Shown piece by piece: positions 11,082-26,203 of a stretch of 26,203 nt of DNA. A program made the translations under genes and the position numbers. A model generated the notes under the pieces. The model made no database searches. It had not been told where the DNA came from and saw nothing but the letters and a program-made list of their open reading frames with translations. The first letter of the stretch is position 1; every line of letters begins with the position of its first letter. This stretch comes from Apostichopus parvimensis (taxonomy: Eukaryota > Echinodermata > Holothuroidea > Aspidochirotida > Stichopodidae). Where the stretch lies: NCBI GenBank assembly GCA_000934455.1, contig KN882537.1:22961-49163 (forward strand). Direction: 5' to 3'.

Positions 11082-14000
11082 TCAATAAGTGGGACCTTCA
11101 TCAGCTCCATTATCTTCATCCAAGTAATCCTCACCGGGATCAAAATAGCTCACTTGGTAGTCATTACCCTTTAAAAGGTGGAAAACATGGAGCTCTTTTC
11201 ATTTGACTTCACTTTACATTGTGATACCATACAATGTTAAAATGTCATACATGCAACATCACACATCAACTGTTGTATTATTACAATATTTTCCCATATT
11301 TTACAAAAAATAATAATCAATCTTTTACTTGAATAAATGTCATCATGGTGACATCTCCTTAGTTCTCCCCTCTTGTTTTAACCTCACCTTGAGTGAAGTA
11401 GGGTGTGATGGAGGGAAATGATANNNNNNNNNNNNNNNNNNNNNNNNNNNNNNNNNNNNNNNNNNNNNNNNNNNNNNNNNNNNNNNNNNNNNNNNNNNNN
11501 NNNNNNNNNNNNNNNNNNNNNNNNNNNNNNNNNNNNNNNNNNNNNNNNNNNNNNNNNNNNNNNNNNNNNNNNNNNNNNNNNNNNNNNNNNNNNNNNNNNN
11601 NNNNNNNNNNNNNNNNNNNNNNNNNNNNNNNNNNNNNNNNNNNNNNNNNNNNNNNNNNNNNNNNNNNNNNNNNNNNNNNNNNNNNNNNNNNNNNNNNNNN
11701 NNNNNNNNNNNNNNNNNNNNNNNNNNNNNNNNNNNNNNNNNNNNNNNNNNNNNNNNNNNNNNNNNNNNNNNNNNNNNNNNNNNNNNNNNNNNNNNNNNNN
11801 NNNNNNNNNNNNNNNNNNNNNNNNNNNNNNNNNNNNNNNNNNNNNNNNNNNNNNNNNNNNNNNNNNNNNNNNNNNNNNNNNNNNNNNNNNNNNNNNNNNN
11901 NNNNNNNNNNNNNNNNNNNNNNNNNNNNNNNNNNNNNNNNNNNNNNNNNNNNNNNNNNNNNNNNNNNNNNNNNNNNNNNNNNNNNNNNNNNNNNNNNNNN
12001 NNNNNNNNNNNNNNNNNNNNNNNGGTGTGGGGGCATGGGTTAGTGAGAATGGGGCAATACGTATTACCAAACTTCAACTTTGAAAGTGTAGAAATTTATG
12101 CATAGTTGAGCAAAGGTTGAGTATAAAGAGCATCTTAAACCTAAAATGTATTTTAATCTTCACTTCAGGGGCATGATATTGTTTCCAACAATATCCAATC
12201 TAAAATATTTGCAATGTACTTAATACAAATTCCTCAATTCTAGCCTTTACAAAGGCTGACTGAAACAGAATTTGTTTGCTTTTACAGTCGTTTTTAATAA
12301 CCATAATTGTTGAACTGTCAAAGATCCATTGACTCCAACATCAGAGTGATTACTTTCCCATTAAAACAGGCTACTTCTGCATTGATCATTATATTTCAAA
12401 ACATTAAATATGGTAAACAGATATATATGCATATATTTATCTTACCTCCAATGTTTTCACAATTTCCTTCCCATCAGACTTTGCAGTGATGTTTGGCTTG
12501 ACATCTGAAAAGAAATATGCAAAGAGCTAGTTTAATAGATGAAGTATGTTTAGGGTCTACTACATTTGCAGCAACAGAGACAGAGTTAACATATTTTATC
12601 CAAAGAAAAGGAGGCAAGTTGTCACAGATTGGAGAAAGAGTCAAAGAGATAGTTGAGAGGTTTTCCCTCTCCTTTGTGAAAAATGTTTTTTTTAAGGGTG
12701 AACACATGAAGATGGTACCAGATTTGAAGTTATGAAGTTCAATCTATTTATATGATCAAACAGGTGAAGGGCTGTTACTATTGGCAATTTGCCTCTCCGT
12801 GCTCTGAGTACGGTAACTTTGGATTACCATCAAGTTGCAATCCAAAGTTACCATCCAAGTGACCAAGCCAAATTACCATCAAGAAACTTCTTTTCCACTG
12901 AATTTGTTGGAAGTTTGTTGGAAATATCTAGCAATCTGGACATGTTTTTTTAAAGTTTATTAATCCAAGATCACACTCAGATAAGACAGGTAAACAAGGA
13001 CATGTCTGAGGACATCCGGATGTATGGTAACACTAACCACATAATTTGAAAAAAACAACAAAGTAGCCACATGCGGGAGTAGATTTGTTTGGTCAGTGGT
13101 GATGAGAGGGAAGCAGTATTTTGGCAGTATGGCAGAGACCTTCACTGTCATGCCCATGACACAATCTTATATCAAATTGCACACCTGTCAACTCTCCCCG
13201 CTTTACCAGGAGTCTTCCAGTATTTACCACAAAATCTCATGAGATCCAAATTTTGTTCTTCTTTTTTCTTAATTTGTTTCAAATTGCAATCGGAAATGTG
13301 TGGGGTGGGGGGAAAATAATCTACTTTATATTTTTTAATAATATTATAATGATAATGCCGATATGTTCTGGAATGGTAAGGTTAGCACAACAATTAATTC
13401 ACATAGCCTTTGCTATAGCGGAGGTGACTTTGTAAAACATAAAACTGTTTTTTATGTGACTTTTATATTGCTATCTTGTTTTGGTTGGATTTTGCCCAAT
13501 ACTCCCCAAGTTTCCCATAATCTCCTGATATTTTAATCCATTTTATTCATCTCCTATTCCGAGAATTTGTGTTCTGTAAACTTTTGAAAATGTTCCCAAA
13601 ACCAAACCTGTATTAGGAGGATTAATTACCAACCTCGTCTCTTTGAGGGTCTCCTGGTTTTCTGCAAGTAGTTTAGTTCCTTGGGTAAGTTCTTCCAGTT
13701 TGGTATCCATTGGTCATCGTTTGTTTGGGACTGGTACTTGTCAGAGTAGCGCTGTATGTCTGTAATTAGAACATCAATATTCAGAGCATACATTACATCA
13801 AATTTGTACGAGTAAAAGAGTCAGATTGTTTGTAGGAAAGTTAGACCACTTTAAGTTAAGGCTTTTCCATCCGTGGGAATAATAAAGACAGTCAGAAACT
13901 TCCAGAAGTTTAATACTTTTGAAAAAATGAGAATTCTGAGCATGCTAAAATATGGGAGACTTTAAATATGTACCTTTTTTCTTATCCAATGGCTTTATGT

Positions 14001-15014
14001 AAAATGGTGAATCTCTCATACTGCCACGGAATTCTTGCTTCAGAAGCAACATGTATTCATAAGACTCTCCCGACGCCAAAGGAACTGGTTTAAACTGAAG
14101 GGGCTGTTGGAAAATTAAATAAAGTTAACTAATCAGCCCTCAGTTAATTTAACTATTTTATTTAAAAGTAACTGTCAATTCCATCAAGTCATTAGAGTTA
14201 TAGAATATCACACATGTTGAACACATCTTACTTATAAGTTATTTGCCACATGCTGCATATTTTACACAATGATTTGATTGCTAATTCAATTCAATCAATT
14301 TTTTTTTTCATAATTCCCCAAACATATCCTAATTGAGAATTTCTGATCTTGAAGGACATTGAATGACATTTCCTATCAGACTGCCTTACACTTGCTACAG
14401 TAGTTTTTTTCATTTAGTTGTTTGAAAATGTTTAACTTTCATGTTAATAGAAGAAGGTTCATTAATGAAACTACTGAATACTGACATAACTGTCTAATAC
14501 AATGAAAACTGATTTATAATTCAAAACAACTTGATACCCTGTCCAGAAGTTCTTACAGTTACACTGGAATGTGTTACTCACTCAAGAATGAGTACATTCT
14601 ATAAAGTTAATAATATTGTCATTAGTATTTATATCAAATGATATGCAATTAGCAATCTTGAAACAGGAACCAAAACATACTGGAATGCAAGAATATTAAA
14701 TTTGAACACTGAATCAAAGAATGCAATGTCATCAATGTCCATACTGTACCTGAAACTTAGTTTATATTGCAATTCAAGTTTTCTTTTTCAGGCATTGTGC
14801 CTGGCATAAGAAAAAAACCTAAAAATAAGGTAGTAGGATGACATGTACATCTTAGCAAATAAAGGACAAAATAATTTAAAAACTAATAAAATACCGGAAA
14901 AGGTGGAGGTGGTTGCAAGACGGAAGCTGGTATGGCATCTGCCCCTCTACCTAGACCAAGCACTTCTGCTGTGTAAGAGAAAGCGCTTCCTCTTCCTCTG
15001 CCTCGACCAGCCAT
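11082..15014 (-). CDS. POLR3G: DNA-directed RNA polymerase III subunit RPC7 (POLR3G / Rpc31 family), one exon missing in gap
   Basis: Minus-strand coding exons are 14895-15014, 13974-14103, 13634-13759, 12446-12504 and the terminal exon 11082-11168 (TGA at 11082-11084). Phases agree between neighbours: 0, 1, 1, 0 and 0. The product begins MAGRGRGRGSAFSYTAEVLG, then QPPPPFP, FKPVPLASGESYEYMLLLKQ, SPFYIKP, the hallmark IQRYSDKY..DDQWIPNWKNLP, and ends DYQVSYFDPGEDYLDED, DEGPTY. All are characteristic of RPC7. Visible parts total 145 plus 28 residues, against about 220 in vertebrates. The acidic Glu/Asp-rich region before the tail is absent and probably lies in the N gap. RPC7 belongs to the RPC3-RPC6-RPC7 subcomplex used in Pol III initiation. 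Vertebrates split this gene into POLR3G and POLR3GL; an invertebrate copy would be co-orthologous to both. The start lies just inside a possible acceptor (AG|CAATG at 15016), so an upstream non-coding exon is likely. Confidence 0.93.
11424..12023. other. Assembly gap of exactly 600 N
   Basis: Sequence unknown. It lies between the fourth visible and the last POLR3G coding exons. All open frames crossing it are artefacts of N translation. Confidence 1.
12812..12852. repeat. Perfect 14-bp inverted repeat with 13-base loop
   Basis: The left arm GGTAACTTTGGATT (12812-12825) is exactly complementary to 12839-12852. An ATTACCATCAAG word inside the loop region recurs at about 12872-12883, with a variant at 12848-12858. 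The hairpin therefore sits in a short decayed direct-repeat patch inside a POLR3G intron. Confidence 0.85.
13302..13312 (+). repeat. Short G tract
   Basis: GGGGTGGGGGG in a POLR3G intron; C-rich on the transcribed RNA. Confidence 0.8.
14104..14894 (-). other. POLR3G first coding intron
   Basis: A 791-base phase-0 intron between CCG|GTATTT and GTTGGAAAATC-side acceptor CAACAG|CCCC. AT-rich, no other feature recognised. Confidence 0.85.
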
Positions 15015-16179
15015 TGCTGCACAAGTTATAGGATTAGATCATACCTAAGATACAACAGTGAAGAAATACTGTTATTACAGTGATGCACTTTGGCATTGAA
15101 TTAAATATTTGATGTCTCTTACACTATATTATATTGTTTCATTTTCTTTTAGATTACATGCAAGACATATAGAGGATTGTTTTCTACTATGCTTATGTCA
15201 AATTGAACTCGGTCCACATCTTTTAGTAATCATTTTTCTACTGTATTATGTTAATGGCAGTCTTAGTCCCTTCCAGGATTTCATCATAATAAGCCTTTAT
15301 ATACCAGTACTATAGGATAGTCCCAAACATACTTTCTACAATTGTCAGTGGTCCAGTTTTGGCGACTTCTGCATATGGTCCACGCCTATGCAATAAATTA
15401 GTAATATACGATTTCACTGCTGTTTGATGATTTGGAGCTTGCTTTTCTGTAGAGAGCCTATTCGAAATTATTGAAAATATATGGCGGGCGCCTTTGGAGC
15501 ATAGGGGGGGGGGGTGGGGTGGTGGACTCAAATCTAAAAGGAAGCTTGGCTAGGTCCAACCTAATTTAAAGAAGCAATAACAAGACATAGAACTAGCATA
15601 AATGCTTCTTTTCTCCACCCTAAAATTATTTCAGATAACTTAGGTCTAGACCTAGCCTGATCTTCAGCTTAGCTTATGCTAGGCGACCTACATCAGTATC
15701 CTAACTCCTAATGTTATGACAAGTTCACGTTGTCAACAACAGCCCATAGGCTACAACCTATTAGGTTAGACTGTCCTGTTCGCATCAGGATAGCCACTTT
15801 CTATGTCATTAATAGCTGCTACACTTAACCTCATGCCAAATAAAATACTTTATGCATTATTTAAGTAGCGAGGAATGATCCGGAAGTCTTACCTAAATTC
15901 TCTTGACTTTTGCAATAGGACTTACTGGAAAGTACTTATTGCTACATGTAAAATACAGCAAGAATGGGTTTCACGAAACTTATGTGAATTTTTTTTTCAA
16001 ACTGTAGGGTGACCAGAATAGGATGACTGTACTTGCTAATTCCGAAATAAGTGCACACTAACTGAAAGATCGGGTGCAGAAAATACGGAATAGGAAAGGA
16101 ACATGTATCGGCAAAAATCCTACTAGAGGACATAAACGCCAACCGAGCGCTACAAAGTATGAGTAAGAGTTAAAAGTTA
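15015..16179. other. 5' flank / probable untranslated leader of POLR3G
   Basis: No conserved coding sequence. TAGG/CCTA-type words cluster at 15544-15800. A minus-strand donor AG|GTAAGA at 15892-15887 overlaps an ETS-like CCGGAAGT word at 15880-15887, so a non-coding first exon of POLR3G could end at 15893. Both points are suggestions only. Confidence 0.35.
15504..15525 (+). repeat. G tract
   Basis: An 11-base G run followed by TGGGGTGGTGG; quadruplex-capable. Confidence 0.85.
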
Positions 16180-16390
16180 TTAGATAACAACACAAGAGTT
16201 AGTTAGTTTGTCTTTGAAACATTCCACACTAGGTGCATCCACAATGTCTGATGGCAAAGCATTCCAATCTTTTACAGTGCGAGGAAAGAAGGAATATTTA
16301 TATAAATTCTTTCTAGCGTAGGGAACTTGGGAGTTAAGATCATGTTTATTTCTTGTGTTAACACTTTTTGTTGGGATTAGTATGAAAAGG
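16180..16390 (-). mobile_element. C-terminal tail of a non-LTR retrotransposon reverse transcriptase
   Basis: The minus-strand reading frame runs without a break from about 16390 down to TAA at 16182-16180. It contains TRNKHDLNSQVPYARKNLYK, then the tail hallmark FFPRTVKDWNALPSDIV, then CFKDKL. This is the classic end of CR1/Rex1-like LINE reverse transcriptases. The rest of the protein is missing upstream, so it is a 5'-truncated copy, or a remnant cut by later changes. It differs from the tail at 223-403, so it belongs to another family. Confidence 0.85.
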
Positions 16391-18541
16391 GACCAGGATT
16401 CCAGGAAGGGGTAAGGGGTAGCAAACAGGCAGGCTTAAGGGGAACGGTGGTTTTTAAGGTATCATTTGCAATTGACTTTGACAAAGGGCATACGAAACTG
16501 TGGAAAGGAGATTATGAACTGATGAACATATCACTGTCAGTAAATAAATTGGTCTGTCAGAGAATCAGAAACAAGTGACAGTTACCAACTGCGGCAGCAA
16601 CGTAACCATTGGTGATGTGACAAAGGGGTAACCGACAGTTGAGAGTCCGAATATGAATGGTTACACAAGGATGACTAAGGAACTAGTACTTCTGCAATGC
16701 AAAGACCTTCAAAACCACTGCTTGTAGGAGTAGTTCTTTTCAAGAGGTTGTCAAATCATTCTCAGATATTGTGGAGTTTATGAGATATGACAAGGTCCTT
16801 TTGGAAAACCAAGAGGCATCGAGGGGTGGCCTGTCAAATGTTGTTAAAGATTCAACACAAGTGATCATTATTTGACAATTTTATAACATGTTTGGAGGCA
16901 ATAATAGTGACATTCAAGGAGATTTATCCCATAGACACCTTCCAATTTTAGTCTTTTACTGAAAACTCCCCCTCCCCTAACCCTTTCCAACTACAGTTTT
17001 TCTAGAAAAGAAATGGACGTACACAAAATATAATCAAGCTCTTTATGAAGCTTTTATTCACAAAGAAATATCTGACAGATCTTCTTAATACATGTTACCA
17101 AAAAACAGACTGAGTAGCATCAGATCCCCTATAACTTTTTAAATTTGATGACAATGAATGAAATCTTTGTCAACTTTGCAATCTTACATTTCCCAGCTAG
17201 TGTGCAGCTAGCTACTGACAAGTGATACATATATGGTATTGTAACACCACAACTGACCCCACCGATTGCATGACTTTGCTCTGATTAAAAGATCAACCTT
17301 CATCTAATTTCTCAACAAATACAAAGGAATCTTAACAAGTGAAGCATTTATGGATAAAACAATAAAATGGTATTTAATTGATATATGCCAAATATGACCT
17401 CCAACCCACTTACTAAAGTTCACACCAGTGGTCTATTTCTTCCTTCCCAAATTTGCACTTGGATCAAGCCATTCGCTTCAACATCTTTTGTGAAACACCT
17501 GCACACAAAGTTTCCTAATATTCTTCAAAGTGTCACACATGATTTGATGTTTTCAAGAAGATTGACCCAAATTCTTGCACCAGAATAATTTTCATATGGT
17601 AGCCTCTTCCAAACTTGCTAAGCTGATACAAAGAGTCATTCCAAATTGATGGTAGTTTTTTCTCTATCACTTACAATTTACTAAATAACTGACACATGAC
17701 GTATTATTAAGGCAATGATCTTGTCACGACTCCTGCTTTGACACAACTGAATAATCAATGCAGAAACAGAAGTAAAAGCATTGAGAGTATTCAGTCCACA
17801 AAATATCGACACCGTCATTTGAAAGAAATTATGCATTATGGCTTAATTAAACAACAGAGGGACAACAATTAAGATTGCAAAGGGAAAGATATCCACTGAA
17901 TATGTTCAACTTTTTATAAAACTAGTGTTTTGCAATACAAAACTAGAGCAATAGCTTGAAATCCTTAATCAACAAGCTATTTAAACACCAGTTTAAGTAA
18001 GTCATCCAATGTGCCCATGCACAATTTTATCATGAGTGATTTTTCCCCTTTGTCAGATTATTGTGCTACGTTATCTACTTTGATGTCAATCTTTGACAGA
18101 TAAACCTAAGATCTTTTAAGTTGCTCCACATTACCATTACCTGATTCACATCGAGTTCGCCAACGCCGTAAATAATGAGGACATGTAGCACTGGAGTGTT
18201 TTAATGGAAAACTTAGAAATTCCTGAAAGTCAGAAACGTTTCTCTTATTACAAAGGAAAAGATAAATAACAAATAAAAAAATGATACGGGCTGGATCCAA
18301 GTTAAGGTAGTGCTTAAGGAACTTTGGTAGATCGTACAACCATCTCACATACGTCAGGCCAGTTTCTTCTCTGTTTTATGCTCAGAGGATACAGGACAAT
18401 ACCAACTTTTCTATCTGCCAGTCGTTTCTGAATCTACAGTATACAGATACCACATCCAGTCTGGGCTAGGAGGACTTCGCCGCATTTTATGCTTAGAGAA
18501 GGAATCAGTTTGACCAAATTTTCATTACAAACAAAAACAAT
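16391..18541. other. Intergenic DNA between POLR3G and PSMA4
   Basis: No conserved gene recognised. The part just below 18542 may be distal 3' UTR of PSMA4 if the first polyadenylation signal is skipped. Confidence 0.5.
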
Positions 18542-18547
18542 TTTATT
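18542..18547 (-). promoter_or_regulatory. Polyadenylation signal AATAAA of PSMA4
   Basis: Canonical hexamer on the minus strand, 6 bases after the PSMA4 stop codon (TGA at 18556-18554). If used, the 3' UTR would be very short. Confidence 0.55.
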
Positions 18548-18553
18548 CAGTTC

Positions 18554-24176
<5,623 letters not shown>

Positions 24177-26203
24177 TTTACAGCAAGCGTAGAATACGAG
24201 TGAGTGTAGGGTAAAAACAACGTTTCTTGACCTCTTAAAATAACCAAACTGTTCGCAATTTTAACTGTGTGCTGCTGTGCAGAGTGGTGCAGTTGTGCGA
24301 TGCATTTTGGTACACAACTCAGACATTTCTGTGCGATACAGCATGACCAAACAAAATCCATAGTGAATCTTCTTTATACTGTAGAACGCCGAATGAGAAT
24401 TAAATCAAAGTTTTACGTTGATTTATATAAACAAAAAGTTTCCTAACGTCTTTTAATTTCCGGCGAAAATAATTCCATTAATGACAAAAAGGAAGGTAAT
24501 AAATAAGGTTTCGTACTTCTATTTGATATGTATATATCCTGAAATGATTGGTAAAGCATTATCAAACAATCTATCAAAACCAAGTGCAAAATGACATCAA
24601 AACATGAAACAAGCAATTAAGAAACTCGTCAATCCATCAATAGTATATTCAGGTGGCTGAAGCTGGATGCTTAGTTAAGTTGCTGAAAATGTCCTGCATC
24701 TTTTTGTCAAATCCAAATCCTTAGATTATTTTGTATTGTGAAGGTGTGTTTAGTATTGAGGATTTTGGTGATGTTTCGTAATTGCATCTGGTAACAGCAG
24801 AGTGAATCATGTCGTCAGGTCAATTGAGTTGAAAATATCTTTTTCTTCTTTTCTTCTTTCAATCATTTATCCACAGACGCACAGGATAGGCCTATGTCAA
24901 AACACGATTTTCATATTTGATGAAATTCCGTAATAAATAGACCATTGACAGCTAAACAAGCATTGACACGGAGCTTACAACCAGGGGATAGGAGCAGGGG
25001 GAACTGGGGGCACGTGCCCGCCCCACACTTTTTTTTTGTCCTACTGGCAAATAAAATGCATGTGCCCCTTTGATGAAGAACTGTCTTTTCATGGATATCT
25101 TAAGCCTTTGTTAATTTTAATATTTTATTTTAATTATTTTCTTTAGTCTGTACATGATATTTTTAAGATGGCATGCCATATCTTTTTGTAGCACGGTTTA
25201 CAATAAACAATCTCAATAAATAGTATTGATAGCATACTAACACATCATATATATTTAAGTGATATGGTCGGTGTGTATCGGTTTATAGCATAACGAGTGG
25301 TGCTTGTGGAATGAGAAAGTGCCCCTCTGATGTTGTGCCCCCCCTCCACTTTTTGGAAGCTTCCTACTCCAGCTGCATACCAACCATAGCAGTGTGGAAA
25401 TAGAATTTCGCCAAATAAGTAAAATATATATATAGGAGAGGATCTAAGAGTAGTTTACATCCCTGGCGATATCAAATCGGATATGACTCCCGAGCATGTA
25501 ACTTATCGAAACGTTATAGAAGAAACCTTCGTAGCAATAGATATGTTTTTTTTTTACATATGCGGTACATAGCCTAAACGCCTCACCCTACATCACGTGA
25601 CGTGCAGTTGACCTCCGACTGACAACAGACGGACTTTGAATACTGAAACTGAATTCCTTCAGGAGCAATGCACCAATGACTTTTATGTTAATAACCTGGA
25701 ACCTATAAGTTCACTGAAGGTAATTCAACTGATGATTTTGGCCAGAATTTTAGTCTTGATATGTCAGTTCAAGAGAAACTTTATTCAGATTTAAAATATG
25801 CTCAACTTATGGGCTGCTCCTTTAAAGCTTAATTAATGATGACGTCGGCACAACAGTTCATACATTAATGTTCATGTTTGTATATCCCATCCTTTATAAA
25901 CTCTAATAACTCAACTGAAACATGTTCTGTAAAATTCATATGAAAAACAGAGAACTTTCAACACCGTTTGTCGCTGAAAAAATAGACCATATATTTCGTT
26001 TGTTTTACCTATAGAGTTATGTGGTTGCTGCTGATGAAGTGATAGAATGATTAAAAATTGAAAGTGGTGTAGTATTACAGACCGTACGAGTACTTGTTAT
26101 TAAAGATCTGCAACATATCAAAGTTAATTTTGTATCTAAAGTCGTTCCTTAAATTTGGTAGTGAAACATAATAAACATTATTAAGAGCCACGCAGTTGTA
26201 GAT
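24177..26203. other. 5' leader, promoter region and upstream flank of PSMA4
   Basis: The leader of PSMA4 must begin somewhere above 24177, but the transcription start cannot be placed. A minus-strand CGCCGGAAA word (ETS-like core) at 24457-24465 is a candidate promoter element. A palindromic TAGGCCTA is at 24887-24894. A C-rich repeat-like segment at about 24985-25370 is listed separately. Nothing recognisable lies beyond 25400. Confidence 0.4.
24985..25370. repeat. Putative dispersed repeat with duplicated GTGCCCC motif
   Basis: GTGCCCCTTTGATG near 25062 recurs as GTGCCCCTCTGATG near 25319. Each is next to a C-rich stretch followed by a T-rich or CACTTTTT stretch, as in CCCCACACTTTTTT and CCCTCCACTTTTT. 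The palindrome GGGCACGTGCCC lies at about 25008-25019. The paired modules at both ends suggest a transposable element with terminal repeats, but the family was not recognised. Confidence 0.35.

Larger units (their letters stand above)
12505..13633 (-). other. POLR3G intron (1129 bases)
   Basis: The acceptor TTTTCAG|ATGTC at 12505-12506 is strong. The donor GAG|GTTGGT at 13633 is weak, though it is the one that keeps the frame. The intron contains the stem-loop at 12812-12852 and a short G tract at 13302-13312. No other gene recognised. Confidence 0.75.

Noticed and set aside
11343..12083. Five long open frames on both strands across the gap
   Set aside because: They consist almost wholly of N translated as X, and the real flanking codons match nothing.
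18106..18348. 80-residue minus-strand open frame below PSMA4
   Set aside because: It follows the PSMA4 stop and polyadenylation signal and shows no family motif.

Overview
This is a eukaryotic nuclear window, almost certainly from a marine invertebrate. It is AT-rich, its genes are split by short GT-AG introns, and it carries degraded non-LTR retrotransposon tails and a tRNA-derived SINE. There are no operons or bacterial signals. The protein families, the abundance of TAGGCCTA-like words and the overall composition fit an echinoderm (sea cucumber or sea urchin type). The species call is inference, not proof.

Three conserved protein-coding genes could be read exon by exon. (1) Plus strand, 2325-3790: a two-exon LYSMD3/LYSMD4-type LysM membrane protein of 290 residues. 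(2) Minus strand, 15014-11082: POLR3G (RPC7), a subunit of RNA polymerase III. Five coding exons are visible, and at least one acidic exon is apparently hidden in a 600-N assembly gap (11424-12023). (3) Minus strand, 24176-18554: PSMA4, the alpha-3 subunit of the 20S proteasome. It has eight coding exons giving 258 residues, and its first coding exon contains only the ATG.

Layout: 1-675 holds the 3' end of a decayed LINE, with a 23-bp palindrome before it. 676-2324 is the 5' flank of LYSMD3. 3791-11081 is a long non-coding stretch between the convergent LYSMD3 and POLR3G genes. It contains a poly-C run, a tRNA-derived SINE (about 7168-7405), a 25-bp minisatellite (9031-9176) and G-rich tracts. 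11082-15014 is POLR3G. 15015-18553 is the gap between POLR3G and PSMA4, with a second LINE tail on the minus strand (16180-16390). 18554-24176 is PSMA4. 24177-26203 is its 5' flank, with a C-rich dispersed-repeat-like segment.

The three genes are housekeeping genes with unrelated jobs: a Golgi/endomembrane LysM protein, Pol III transcription and protein degradation. They do not form a pathway. The most interesting point is positional: LYSMD3 and POLR3G are also tail-to-tail neighbours in the human genome (5q14.3, from general knowledge), so this looks like ancient conserved microsynteny. I did not find a convincing new biological system. The other findings are structural curiosities: inverted repeats, strand-biased G/C tracts, TAGGCCTA clusters beside all three gene starts, and an ambiguous splice site in POLR3G.
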